A stretch of DNA of 37,342 bases from contig JAPKBD010000005.1 of assembly GCA_028824965.1 (NCBI GenBank), positions 1-37,342 of the forward strand, read 5' to 3'. A program made the translations under genes and the position numbers. This stretch comes from Alphaproteobacteria bacterium. GTDB taxonomy: Bacteria > Pseudomonadota > Alphaproteobacteria > GCA-2731375. Under the pieces are notes generated by a model, which was not told the DNA's origin, did no database searches, and worked only from the letters and a program-made list of their open reading frames with translations. Below are positions 1 to 8,036 of the stretch, piece by piece (position 1 is the stretch's first letter; the number at the start of each line of letters is the position of its first letter).

Positions 1-2057
1 TCGCCAACGAGCAGGCCAAACAGCTGGGCGAAAAACAAATCTTTGTGCTGGATCAACGCATGGGCGTCGAAGAAAAGGAAATCGACAACGAAAAAACCCT
101 GGAGCGTATGCGCACGGACCGGGACCTGGCCGTCACGGAAGAGGCCAAGCGGCGGGAGACGGCTGAAATTCAAAAGGACCTGGCCCTTGAAAAGGAACGC
201 CGGGACCGAGAAATTGAATTGATCACAAAGGCGCGGGAAGAAGAACTGGCCAACATCAGTCGTAACCTGGTTTTGGAAAAGGCCGAGCGTGATCGCCAGA
301 TCGAATTGGTTGGCAAGGCCAAGGAGTCCGAATTGGCAGAGATCGACCGCACCCTGGCCCGCGAACAGGCGGAAAAACAGCGGGAGATTGAGCTGTCCCA
401 AAAAGAACGGGAACGTCAGCAATCTGAAATCGCCCGCATTACAGCCGTTATGGCGGATGAAGAAACGGCCCGCGACGCACGTCACAGGGCGGCAGACGAT
501 GCCAGCTTGACGGTACGCAAACGTGCCCTTGAAACACGCCTGGAGATGTTGGAACTGGACCGCCAGGAAAGTTTTGCCGCCGCCAAACAGGAACAGGAAG
601 TGGCCAATGAAAAGGCCAAAGTGTTGAGCGAGCAACAACGCTTTATTCTGGATCGCCGCTGGGAAGTGGAGCAGGAGGAAATTAAAAAGGCGGAGGCGTT
701 GGAGAAAGCCCGCATCATAAAGGACACGGCTGTAATCGAGCAGAGCCGTGTGCAACAGGCAGCCGAAATTACACGGGGTCTGGCGCGTGAGACAGCGGAA
801 CGTGATCGCGATATCGCCCTCATCGGCAAGACTGAGGAATTGGAGCGGGCGGAAATTCGCCGCACCCTGGCGCGCGAACAAGAAGAACGTGAGCGGGAGA
901 TTGCCCTGGTCGAAAAGGCAAAAGAACTGGAAACGGCTGAGGTTGAGAAAAACCTGGTGGTCGAACTGGAACGACGACGCCGGGACATTGCCCTGATCGA
1001 AAAAGACAAGGAGCGGGAGGCTGCCGACATCCACCGCTTCCAGGCGCGGGAAACCGAAGAACGCAATCGCGAGATTGCCATGGTTGAGAAGACCAAAGAA
1101 CTGGAAGCAGCCGAAGTTCAGCGCCTGGCCACCACGGCAGAGCGCGAAGGTGCGCAGCATCGTGTCGAGTCCGTTCGTTTGGTGGCGGATGCGGAACGGG
1201 CCAAGGAGATTGAGCAAATCGATGCCGAAATGCTGGCCGAGATCCGCCGCATTGATGAGGAGAGCAAAGCCGCGATCACCCGCATGCACATGATCACCCA
1301 GTCGGAAGCCCGGAAACTTTCCGCTGAGCAAGAGTCGGACGCCACCATGATCCGGGCGCGGGCATCATCCGAGGCACAGAAAATCGCCGCCGAGGGCATC
1401 GAGAAAGAAGCAGCAGCCAAAGGCCGGGCCGAGATGGAGGTCGAGGGCCTGCGCGTTGCCAATACCCAGCGCATGTTGGAGGCAGAGGCTGCGGGCATGG
1501 AAGCCAAGGCCGACGCCTTGAAAAAATACAACGATGCGGCAACCTTCCTGGAGCTGGCAAAACTGTCGATCGAAGCCGACCGCGATGTCCATATCGATCA
1601 GGCCCGCGCCATGGGCAATGCCCTCGAAGGTGCGCAAATCCGCATGTATGGTGGCGGCGACGGCACGATGGATACCATTCGTGGCCTGTTCAGCCAAGGC
1701 TTTGGCGTCGGCGAAGCCCTGGAAGGGTTCGCCCAGTCCATGCCCGAAGGGTTGCGCCAGAAGTTCAACGCCAACGGCCTACGCGGCCTGTTCGGTCGAC
1801 CCTATGGTCAGGGCAGCCTGCGCGAGGCAGCGGATCATCTAACCGCCTTGGTAGAGCGTACCTTGACTACCAAAAAAGCGCGGGAAGCGAATTTCCCCGA
1901 GGCCTTGGAGAAATTAATGGAGGCCGCCGGTGATGACGAAACCATGAGCCAGACATTGGCCATGATGAAGGAGTTGAACAACCGTGGCGGCTTTGACGAG
2001 GTGCCGTTCGAAAGCGTGTGGAATATTATGCAGGCAATCGCAAAGACAGCAGATTAA
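1..2057 (+). CDS. Flotillin/YqiK-like coiled-coil protein (5'-partial)
   Basis: The reading frame is open to the first base of the window, so the GTG at 45 in the ORF track is an artefact and the true start lies upstream. The visible part is almost wholly charged coiled coil rich in E, K, R and A, built from 29-residue repeats. It is followed by an A/E-rich segment (SSEAQKIAAEGIEKEAAAKGRAEMEVEG) typical of flotillin and band-7 proteins, and by a globular C-terminus with a Gly-rich stretch (RMYGGGDG). Flotillins are membrane-attached scaffold proteins. The SPFH domain and membrane anchor expected from this family would lie outside the window. The assignment rests on the repeat style and the C-terminal flotillin-like segment, so the family is likely but not certain. 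The next gene starts 24 nt downstream, yet a functional link to the ABC transporter is not evident. Confidence 0.75.
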   Translation, partial: ANEQAKQLGEKQIFVLDQRMGVEEKEIDNEKTLERMRTDRDLAVTEEAKRRETAEIQKDLALEKERRDREIELITKAREEELANISRNLVLEKAERDRQIELVGKAKESELAEIDRTLAREQAEKQREIELSQKERERQQSEIARITAVMADEETARDARHRAADDASLTVRKRALETRLEMLELDRQESFAAAKQEQEVANEKAKVLSEQQRFILDRRWEVEQEEIKKAEALEKARIIKDTAVIEQSRVQQAAEITRGLARETAERDRDIALIGKTEELERAEIRRTLAREQEEREREIALVEKAKELETAEVEKNLVVELERRRRDIALIEKDKEREAADIHRFQARETEERNREIAMVEKTKELEAAEVQRLATTAEREGAQHRVESVRLVADAERAKEIEQIDAEMLAEIRRIDEESKAAITRMHMITQSEARKLSAEQESDATMIRARASSEAQKIAAEGIEKEAAAKGRAEMEVEGLRVANTQRMLEAEAAGMEAKADALKKYNDAATFLELAKLSIEADRDVHIDQARAMGNALEGAQIRMYGGGDGTMDTIRGLFSQGFGVGEALEGFAQSMPEGLRQKFNANGLRGLFGRPYGQGSLREAADHLTALVERTLTTKKAREANFPEALEKLMEAAGDDETMSQTLAMMKELNNRGGFDEVPFESVWNIMQAIAKTAD
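114..1148 (+). repeat. 29-residue (87-bp) tandem coding repeats in two blocks
   Basis: Two blocks of head-to-tail 29-residue units are visible: four units at 114-461 (the last degenerate) and five at 714-1148. A typical unit is RDREIELIxKAKExELAEIxRxLAxE. Each block is preceded by a similar leader (ANEQAKQLGEKQ... near base 3 and ANEKAKVLSEQQ... near base 603). The leaders are exactly 600 nt apart, so the protein also carries a 200-residue super-repeat. The pattern fits amplification of a coiled-coil rod. Confidence 0.85.
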
Positions 2058-2081
2058 TCCAACGCGCGATCGGACCCGAAT

Positions 2082-3194
2082 ATGGCCGAATATGACGTCG
2101 TCATAGAGCACGTGGACAAGACATTTCCGGGCAATACCCGGGCTGTCATTGACTTCAGTGCAGAGATCGAAAAAGGCGAATTCGTCTCTATGTTAGGCCC
2201 ATCCGGCTGCGGCAAGACCACCTTGTTGCGCATGATCGGCGGGTTGGAGGAAGCGACAACAGGGCGGATTTTTATATCCGGTCAGGATGTCACGGACTTA
2301 CCCCCCTCTCACCGGGACACGTCCATGATGTTTCAAAGCTTTGCGCTTTTTCCCCACCGCACGGTTTTTCAGAACGTCGAATTCAGCCTGAAAATGCGCG
2401 GCATGGACAAAGACCAGCGCGCGGCCAAGGTTTGGAATATGTTGGAAACTGTCGCGATGGACCAGCTGGCCACGCGCCGGCCATCGGACCTATCGGGCGG
2501 GCAACAACAACGGGTGGCATTAGCCCGCGCCCTCATATCCGAACCTACCGTGTTATTGCTGGACGAACCGCTGGGTGCCTTGGATTACAATCTGCGGCAA
2601 ACCATGATGGTGGAACTAAAAAAGATCCAGCAGGAATCTGGCATTACCTTCATCATGGTCACCCATTCCCAACAAGAAGCCATGTCCATGGCGGACAAGG
2701 TGATCGTCATGAGTGACGCCATGGTGCAGCAAATTGGCACCAGCCGTGAAATTCATGAAACCCCTCGTAACCGCTTTGTCGCTGATTTTATCGGCAACAA
2801 CAATATGTTCAAAGGCGTGATCCAATCCCGCAGCGGCTCCATGGTTTTTATCCAGACCGGCGACCAGCTTTACTATATCCGCGTACCGGACCATATCCGT
2901 AAGGTACCGATTGGCGAAGAGGCCCATTTTTCCGTCCGTGCAGACTTAATGCATGCGGGCGATCATCCGGACATGGCCAATAAAGTCCGGGGCAGCTATG
3001 TGGCGACGGAATTTCTTGGAACTTTGGAAACAGATGTGTTTGAAATTGCGCCCGGTCATTTCGTCCACGTGGAACAGCATCGAAAATTGTCCGACACTTC
3101 CTATCGGGTGGGGGAACAGGAAACTCTGTCCTTTGCCGCTGACGCCGGCATGCTGTTGGAAGAAGCACGCAAACCAGAAGATCTGGACCGCTAG
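2082..3194 (+). CDS. Polyamine-type ABC transporter ATP-binding protein
   Basis: This is the cytoplasmic ATPase of a spermidine/putrescine-type (PotA-like) importer, 370 aa. Walker A (GPSGCGKTT) is at residues 39-47, the Q-loop Gln near 85, the ABC signature LSGGQQQR at 137-144, Walker B (VLLLDEP) at 157-163 and the switch His near 195. The C-terminal third matches the length of a TOBE-type regulatory domain. Its permeases and binding protein are on the opposite strand at 4564-7824, so the transporter is split into two transcription units. The ATG at 2082 lacks a strong ribosome binding site. The oxidoreductase gene follows after 25 nt, which suggests co-transcription. The true substrate is unknown; neighbouring amine-oxidase-like and dihydropyrimidinase genes suggest an amine or cyclic ureide. 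Confidence 0.92.
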   Translation: MAEYDVVIEHVDKTFPGNTRAVIDFSAEIEKGEFVSMLGPSGCGKTTLLRMIGGLEEATTGRIFISGQDVTDLPPSHRDTSMMFQSFALFPHRTVFQNVEFSLKMRGMDKDQRAAKVWNMLETVAMDQLATRRPSDLSGGQQQRVALARALISEPTVLLLDEPLGALDYNLRQTMMVELKKIQQESGITFIMVTHSQQEAMSMADKVIVMSDAMVQQIGTSREIHETPRNRFVADFIGNNNMFKGVIQSRSGSMVFIQTGDQLYYIRVPDHIRKVPIGEEAHFSVRADLMHAGDHPDMANKVRGSYVATEFLGTLETDVFEIAPGHFVHVEQHRKLSDTSYRVGEQETLSFAADAGMLLEEARKPEDLDR

Positions 3195-3219
3195 TCGCCA
3201 TGACCCCGGCGATGAACCT

Positions 3220-4515
3220 ATGCAGATGACATCTACGGATAGAACTGCAGACGTCGTCATCATTGGGGCCGGCATCGCAGGCACTGCCGCCGCCTACTAT
3301 CTGGCCAAGGGCGGTGCAAAGGTTATCGTCTGCGAAAAGGGCGTGATCGCAGGCGAGCAATCCAGCCGCAATTGGGGCTTTGTCCGCCAACAGGGCCGGG
3401 ACCCTGCTGAAATTCCCCTGATGATGGAAGCCAACAAAATCTGGCGTGGGTTGGAGCGGGAGTTGAACGCAGACCTGGAATGGCTGGCAGCCGGCAACAT
3501 GGTCACTTTCGCCAATGACGAGGAAGCCGCAGGCTGGGAAGATTGGCGGCAATTGGCCCAGGGCTACGGCCTATCCGCAAAAATTCTTAGCCGCAGTGAG
3601 TTAGACGCCATGATCCCCGGCAATGCCCTTGCCTGCCAAGGTGCCATCCTGACAGAAAGCGACGGCCAAGCCGAACCCACCAAAGTCACCGCTGCCCTCG
3701 CCCGCGCCGCGGAGGGCCGGGGCGTTGAGTTTCAAACGAACTGCGCCGTCTTTGAGGTTGAGACGACGGCAGGGGCCGTATCCGGTGTGGTGACGGAACA
3801 TGGCGTCATCCGCGCACCCGTGGTGGTATGTGCTGCGGGCGCTTGGTCGGGACGGATGCTACGGGGCCTTGGGCTGAAGCTGCCGCAAATGTGGATCAAG
3901 GGCACCGTTGCACGCACAACGCCGGGTCCGATAATCTCCCATACCGCGACCTGGACCGGGGTCGCCTTTCGCCAGCGCCGGGACGGTTCATTCAATATTG
4001 CACAGCGTTCCGCCGATCATGACCTGACCATCGACAGCATCTTGAACCTGCCATCATTCCTGGGCAGTTTTGCCTCCAACCGCCGAGCCATAAAGCTGCA
4101 CCTGAACCGTCTGTCGTTGGATTTGCTGCGGGGTAGTTTTTCCAAAGCCGCCCTGGCGAAGGAACTGACCACCTACCGCATCCTGGACCCGGCCCCTAAT
4201 ATGAAAGTCGTGAACGAGACGTTGCAGACCCTGCATCGCCTGCTGCCGGAAACGAAGGATGTGACGATTGAGCGGAGTTGGGCCGGCTATATCGATATGA
4301 CACCTGATATGCTGCCGACCATTGGTGCGGTCGATCAACCGTCGGGCTTGGTGCTGGCCACCGGGTTTTCCGGTCACGGTTTTGGCATGGGCCCAATCGT
4401 GGGCCGTTTGGTTGCCGAATTGATCCAAAAGGGCGAGCCGTCCCTGGATCTGAGCGCGTTTCGCTTCAGCCGCTTCCACGACGGCACGAACTTAACACCA
4501 CACAGCGTGGTCTAA
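3220..4515 (+). CDS. FAD-dependent oxidoreductase, DAO/DadA-like
   Basis: This belongs to the D-amino-acid/glycine/sarcosine oxidase-type flavoenzymes. The N-terminal Rossmann motif VVIIGAGIAG (GAGIAG at residues 16-21) ends with an acidic residue (CEK, about residue 39) that would bind the ribose of FAD. The C-terminal GLVLATGFSGHGFGMGP segment is typical of the second FAD-contact region of this family. The track ORF starts at 2953, inside the ATPase gene, and its first 89 codons look like out-of-frame sequence. I chose the ATG at 3220 (MQMTSTD), with 3226 as an alternative. At 431 aa it has normal family length. It probably oxidises an amine or N-methylated amino acid imported by the adjacent ABC system, but the substrate cannot be read from the sequence. 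Confidence 0.88.
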   Translation: MQMTSTDRTADVVIIGAGIAGTAAAYYLAKGGAKVIVCEKGVIAGEQSSRNWGFVRQQGRDPAEIPLMMEANKIWRGLERELNADLEWLAAGNMVTFANDEEAAGWEDWRQLAQGYGLSAKILSRSELDAMIPGNALACQGAILTESDGQAEPTKVTAALARAAEGRGVEFQTNCAVFEVETTAGAVSGVVTEHGVIRAPVVVCAAGAWSGRMLRGLGLKLPQMWIKGTVARTTPGPIISHTATWTGVAFRQRRDGSFNIAQRSADHDLTIDSILNLPSFLGSFASNRRAIKLHLNRLSLDLLRGSFSKAALAKELTTYRILDPAPNMKVVNETLQTLHRLLPETKDVTIERSWAGYIDMTPDMLPTIGAVDQPSGLVLATGFSGHGFGMGPIVGRLVAELIQKGEPSLDLSAFRFSRFHDGTNLTPHSVV

Positions 4516-4563
4516 ATATTGAGCATTTCCAAAGTGGAATTTCTCCCCGCTAACGTACATTAG

Positions 4564-5391
4564 TTAACGCGATCTTCGATATAGGATCGTGTAAATCCCC
4601 AAAAAGACCGAGATCATGAGCAACGAGAAAATGGTCGACGCCGTCCCAAGCGCAAACAAGGTCGGGCGAATACGCTGGGTCATGGAGGCGTTGATATCCA
4701 ATGGCAAGGTATTGTCAGCCCCTGACAACAATGTTGTGCGGGCAAATTCATCGTACGACAGCGTGAAGCCGAACAGGCCGGCGGCAACCACCCCTGGTGT
4801 GATCAAGGGCAGGGTTATTTCCTTAAACACGGTCCATTCACTCGCGCCCATATCCCGGGCCGCCTCCTCCAGTCGCGAATCAAAGCGATTGAAGACCGCC
4901 ATCATGACCAGATAACTAAACGGCAATGCCCAGATTACATGTACCGCCAGCCCGGACGTGTACCAGGCTGCGGGAATTCCCAATTGCCGCATCAGGATCG
5001 CCATGCCAAGGCTCAACAATACGCCCGGCACCATCAAGCCGGTCAGAATTGTGTAAAATAGAACGTTTGAGAACCAGAACTTTTTGCGGAACGCCATAGC
5101 CAGCATGGTCGCGAACAGACCCGTTATGACCATCACCATCAAGGCCAGAATAATCGACCGACCCATGGCGCCTTGCATATCACCCACCGTGGAGGGTTCC
5201 AGCAACTTCTCCCACCAATAAAGCGAAAACCCACGCATGGGAAATGACGTACCCCCGCGCCTGCCTTGAAACGACAGAATGAACATTGCGAACATGGGGC
5301 CGTAGATGAACATCAGGAAGAAGACGTAATAGATAGAAAAGCCGGATTTCACCCGCAACTTCCGCCAACGCTCCGGTGTCCAACGCGCCAT
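4564..5391 (-). CDS. Polyamine-type ABC transporter permease (PotC-like)
   Basis: A 275-aa inner-membrane permease with about six hydrophobic segments. The cytoplasmic EAA loop is clear (EEAARDMGASEWTVFKEITLP, about residues 176-196), which docks on the ATPase. It starts 2 nt after the stop of the upstream permease gene, so the two are translated as a coupled pair. It is the last gene of the minus-strand transport operon and converges on the FAD oxidoreductase. Family assignment is firm; substrate is not. Confidence 0.93.
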   Translation of the reverse strand: MARWTPERWRKLRVKSGFSIYYVFFLMFIYGPMFAMFILSFQGRRGGTSFPMRGFSLYWWEKLLEPSTVGDMQGAMGRSIILALMVMVITGLFATMLAMAFRKKFWFSNVLFYTILTGLMVPGVLLSLGMAILMRQLGIPAAWYTSGLAVHVIWALPFSYLVMMAVFNRFDSRLEEAARDMGASEWTVFKEITLPLITPGVVAAGLFGFTLSYDEFARTTLLSGADNTLPLDINASMTQRIRPTLFALGTASTIFSLLMISVFLGIYTILYRRSR

Positions 5392-5393
5392 CG

Positions 5394-6374
5394 TTACAGT
5401 TCCTTCCGGATATCGACGATGCGCAGGATGACAACGATGCCGATCACCATGGCCAGCATCAACATCAACGCGTTCACGGCGGCGAAAGGATAATTGGCAA
5501 TGCCGTAATAGTTCAAGATCACCGTACCCGCCGTCGATGTTTTGCCACCGTACACGACAACAGCCGTGGCGAACTCGCCCATAATGACCACGAAAATAAA
5601 AATCATCCCGATGGCCACGCCGGGCAGGGACATCGGGCCGATAATCTCGCGAAAAATTTGAAACGGCGTCGCCCCCATATCCAGGGCAGCTTCCAATATG
5701 GCCTTGTCGATTTTGGCCAGAGAAAAGAATATAGGGCCGATCCCCAGCACCACATAGATTTGCACCAAAGCCATGGTATAGCCGAATTCCGAATAGAACA
5801 AAAAACTGACCGGCTTATCCACGATGCCCATGCCCAATAAAGCCTGATTGATCAGGCCGCGACGTCCCAGCATGGGTAACCAGGCCACCGCACGGATCAA
5901 ATACGAGGTCCAGAACGGCACCATGCACAACAAAAACAGAGCCAACTGCCATTTAAACGCCTGGACTTGCATAGCCAGAAAATAGGCAATGGGGTACCCG
6001 ACGATGAGGCACAGAAACATCGTTACAAGCGTAAAATAGATTGTTGAGCCCAGGGTGCGGATAAAGACACTGGGCAAAAGAAAGCGGTCCGCGTCGGGAT
6101 CAAAAAACCCTTCTGTGTAGAAATACTCCCCATAGAACTCAAACGAAAATGCCGGTATCAGCCCCCCGGGCGTGTTTTCCCAGAAACTGAAAATAATGAT
6201 GGAGATCAGGGGGATAACCAAAAACAGGATCAGCCAGATGGTTGCCGGTGTAATCAGCCAGGCAGTGGGAAAGCCTTCTTCCGTATGGGCGATCTTGGCC
6301 CGCTGCAAACCATCCACGGGTTTGGGTTGGCTGCCGATCAAGCCGGTGTGATGGGTTTTTGAAGCGTCTGACAT
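5394..6374 (-). CDS. Polyamine-type ABC transporter permease (PotB-like)
   Basis: A 326-aa inner-membrane permease of the same importer. The first hydrophobic segment (about WLITPATIWLILFLVIPLISI) is followed by further membrane spans. The EAA loop EAALDMGATPFQIFREIIGPMSLPG is present. The track begins at a TTG (6380), but an ATG two codons later (6374, MSDASK) is the more likely start. The gene lies between the binding-protein gene and the second permease, with only a 2-nt gap to the latter. An intercistronic hairpin separates it from the binding-protein gene. Confidence 0.92.
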   Translation of the reverse strand: MSDASKTHHTGLIGSQPKPVDGLQRAKIAHTEEGFPTAWLITPATIWLILFLVIPLISIIIFSFWENTPGGLIPAFSFEFYGEYFYTEGFFDPDADRFLLPSVFIRTLGSTIYFTLVTMFLCLIVGYPIAYFLAMQVQAFKWQLALFLLCMVPFWTSYLIRAVAWLPMLGRRGLINQALLGMGIVDKPVSFLFYSEFGYTMALVQIYVVLGIGPIFFSLAKIDKAILEAALDMGATPFQIFREIIGPMSLPGVAIGMIFIFVVIMGEFATAVVVYGGKTSTAGTVILNYYGIANYPFAAVNALMLMLAMVIGIVVILRIVDIRKEL

Positions 6375-6399
6375 GGGCAATTAGGGCAGAATTAAATCC

Positions 6400-6443
6400 T
6401 GAAAAATAGAAAAGAGGCCGGCACGACAACTGCCGCACCGGCC
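6400..6443 (-). terminator. Stem-loop with U-rich tail between binding-protein and permease genes
   Basis: On the minus strand GGCCGG (6443-6438) can pair with CCGGCC (6421-6416), extended by G-U and G-C pairs. It is followed by TCTTTTCTATTTTTC. It lies in the 160-nt gap after the binding-protein gene and before the permeases. It resembles an intrinsic terminator or attenuator, as often seen in importers where the binding protein is made in excess. Confidence 0.6.
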
Positions 6444-6534
6444 CCTATTATTCCATGTCCGCCCCTATTTAGGAACGAACATTTCTTGATTGCTGGCTAA
6501 GAGTCTGTGTGATTATCCTAAAATTCCACAGACC

Positions 6535-7824
6535 TTAGTTGGCCGTCAGGAATTCTGTCCAACGTTTCACCAGATAATCATTCTCTGTCATGACGGAGTT
6601 CCAAACAGCGATCTTCTTAAACCGTTGCTCGTATGAACCACCATCACGCACCTGGCCTTTATTGATCAACGGGCTGCCAAACGGATCTGGCAGTTCCTTG
6701 GCCGCAGGTTTGCCCTCATACCAGAAATCCCACTCATCTGCTGGCAGGTGCTTTTTGGTATTGGCAGGTGTGGACATGTAATAACCCTGGCGGGCAACAA
6801 AGGCACCGGCCCAACCGGAAATCCACCAGTTCAGGTATTCATAAGCCTGATCAAGCCGTTTGCCCGTGGCCTTCTTCGAAATGGTGATGGCACCATGCCA
6901 ACCGCGCATGCCTTCCTTGGGTGAGGCATAGATGCAAGGCACGCCCTCTGCATTCACTGCCGTCACTGCCGGTGACCACATGCTTTGCAGGGCAACCTCA
7001 CCACTAACCATCAGGTTGACGGACTGGCCAAAGGTTTCCCAGAAGGCGCGGAAATGGCCTTCCTTCTTTTTGACGATCAGGAAATCGATCAAAACGTCGA
7101 TTTCCTTTCTGGTCATATCACCTTTGTCGCCGAACTTGATCAGACCCAGGGCTTCCATGCCCATGGCCGCGTCCATGGCACCCACTTGCGGGATATTCAG
7201 CAGGGCAACCCGGCCTTTGAAATCGGAGTGGAACAATTCAGCCCAACTTTCGATAGGCCGGCCGGTATCATCGGGGTTGTAGCCGAGGCTGTCGGCATTA
7301 TGCCAACCCGGCAGGCCCGAGATATAGCGCGAGGGGCCTTTTGCCCGCTTGCCGTCCTTGTCCACCCAGATCTGGCGCACAGGCGCATCACCTTGGCCGA
7401 TAGAGCTTCCCGGTGTCAGCATGCCCGTCTTGGTCAGATCGGAAATCTTGTCCCAATCCTTGATCCGGTGGGTATCGATGGCCTGGAACACGCCCGATGG
7501 GATCATCACATCAAACATATCGTAATAGCATTCTGACACATCGTACTGGTCATTCTGGTTTAGGGTCTTGCCGAACAGGGCACCATAGCCAAGGGCCTGG
7601 CCGCGAATTTTAAAACCAAGGTCTTTGGCCGCCTTACCTTGAATTTCGTTGATGATAGAGACACCTAAGCCGATGGTCCGAAGGGGATCGGCCGCCTGCA
7701 CAATATTGGGGAAGCCGGTGATTGTCCCCGCCGCTGCCACGCTGGCTGCGGTCCCCATAAATTTCCGGCGGCTCATCTTCACCGATGCGCCCCTCACACT
7801 AGCATTACCTTTTTTTACGGTCAT
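6535..7824 (-). CDS. Tat-exported ABC substrate-binding protein (PotD-like)
   Basis: A 429-aa periplasmic solute-binding protein. The N-terminus has a twin-arginine signal (SRRKFMGTAAS at about residues 18-28) followed by a hydrophobic stretch and a likely cut after NIVQA. The rest fits a family-1/PotD-type binding fold, with an ABC-typical domain of about 380 residues. The start at 7824 is supported by a strong site (GGGAGG) a few bases upstream on the minus strand. It is the first gene of the minus-strand transport operon and is divergent from the dihydropyrimidinase gene. Tat export implies the protein folds in the cytoplasm first. The ligand is unknown. Confidence 0.9.
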   Translation of the reverse strand: MTVKKGNASVRGASVKMSRRKFMGTAASVAAAGTITGFPNIVQAADPLRTIGLGVSIINEIQGKAAKDLGFKIRGQALGYGALFGKTLNQNDQYDVSECYYDMFDVMIPSGVFQAIDTHRIKDWDKISDLTKTGMLTPGSSIGQGDAPVRQIWVDKDGKRAKGPSRYISGLPGWHNADSLGYNPDDTGRPIESWAELFHSDFKGRVALLNIPQVGAMDAAMGMEALGLIKFGDKGDMTRKEIDVLIDFLIVKKKEGHFRAFWETFGQSVNLMVSGEVALQSMWSPAVTAVNAEGVPCIYASPKEGMRGWHGAITISKKATGKRLDQAYEYLNWWISGWAGAFVARQGYYMSTPANTKKHLPADEWDFWYEGKPAAKELPDPFGSPLINKGQVRDGGSYEQRFKKIAVWNSVMTENDYLVKRWTEFLTAN

Positions 7825-8036
7825 TTTATGCCTCCCATTTGTGTTTCAATTGCGCAGCAATCATCGCACGACTTTTGGCGGTAAATCCACGCCTCATCTT
7901 ATCGTCGATCCAGATTTCGTTCGGTTCCACGGCAAAAGTTCATATTCGAACTGTCTGGCACAACGCAAGATTAATGATACATTAGGTTGGCAATCCACCA
8001 AGCTTAAAGTGATGGAAAATTATTGGGGAGTTCAGG
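7825..8036. promoter_or_regulatory. Divergent promoter region with candidate operator
   Basis: This 212-nt AT-rich gap separates the binding-protein gene (minus) from the dihydropyrimidinase gene (plus), so it must hold both promoters. An inverted repeat GTTC-N6-GAAC sits at 7938-7951 and could bind a regulator. I could not fix -35/-10 boxes with confidence. Confidence 0.35.

Noticed and set aside
482-1096. Long antisense ORF across the flotillin-like gene
   Set aside because: Ser/Arg-rich shadow of the repetitive coding strand with no recognisable domain.
2848-3552. 234-aa minus-strand ORF across the ATPase and oxidase genes
   Set aside because: It overlaps two well-supported genes and its composition is that of a frame shadow.
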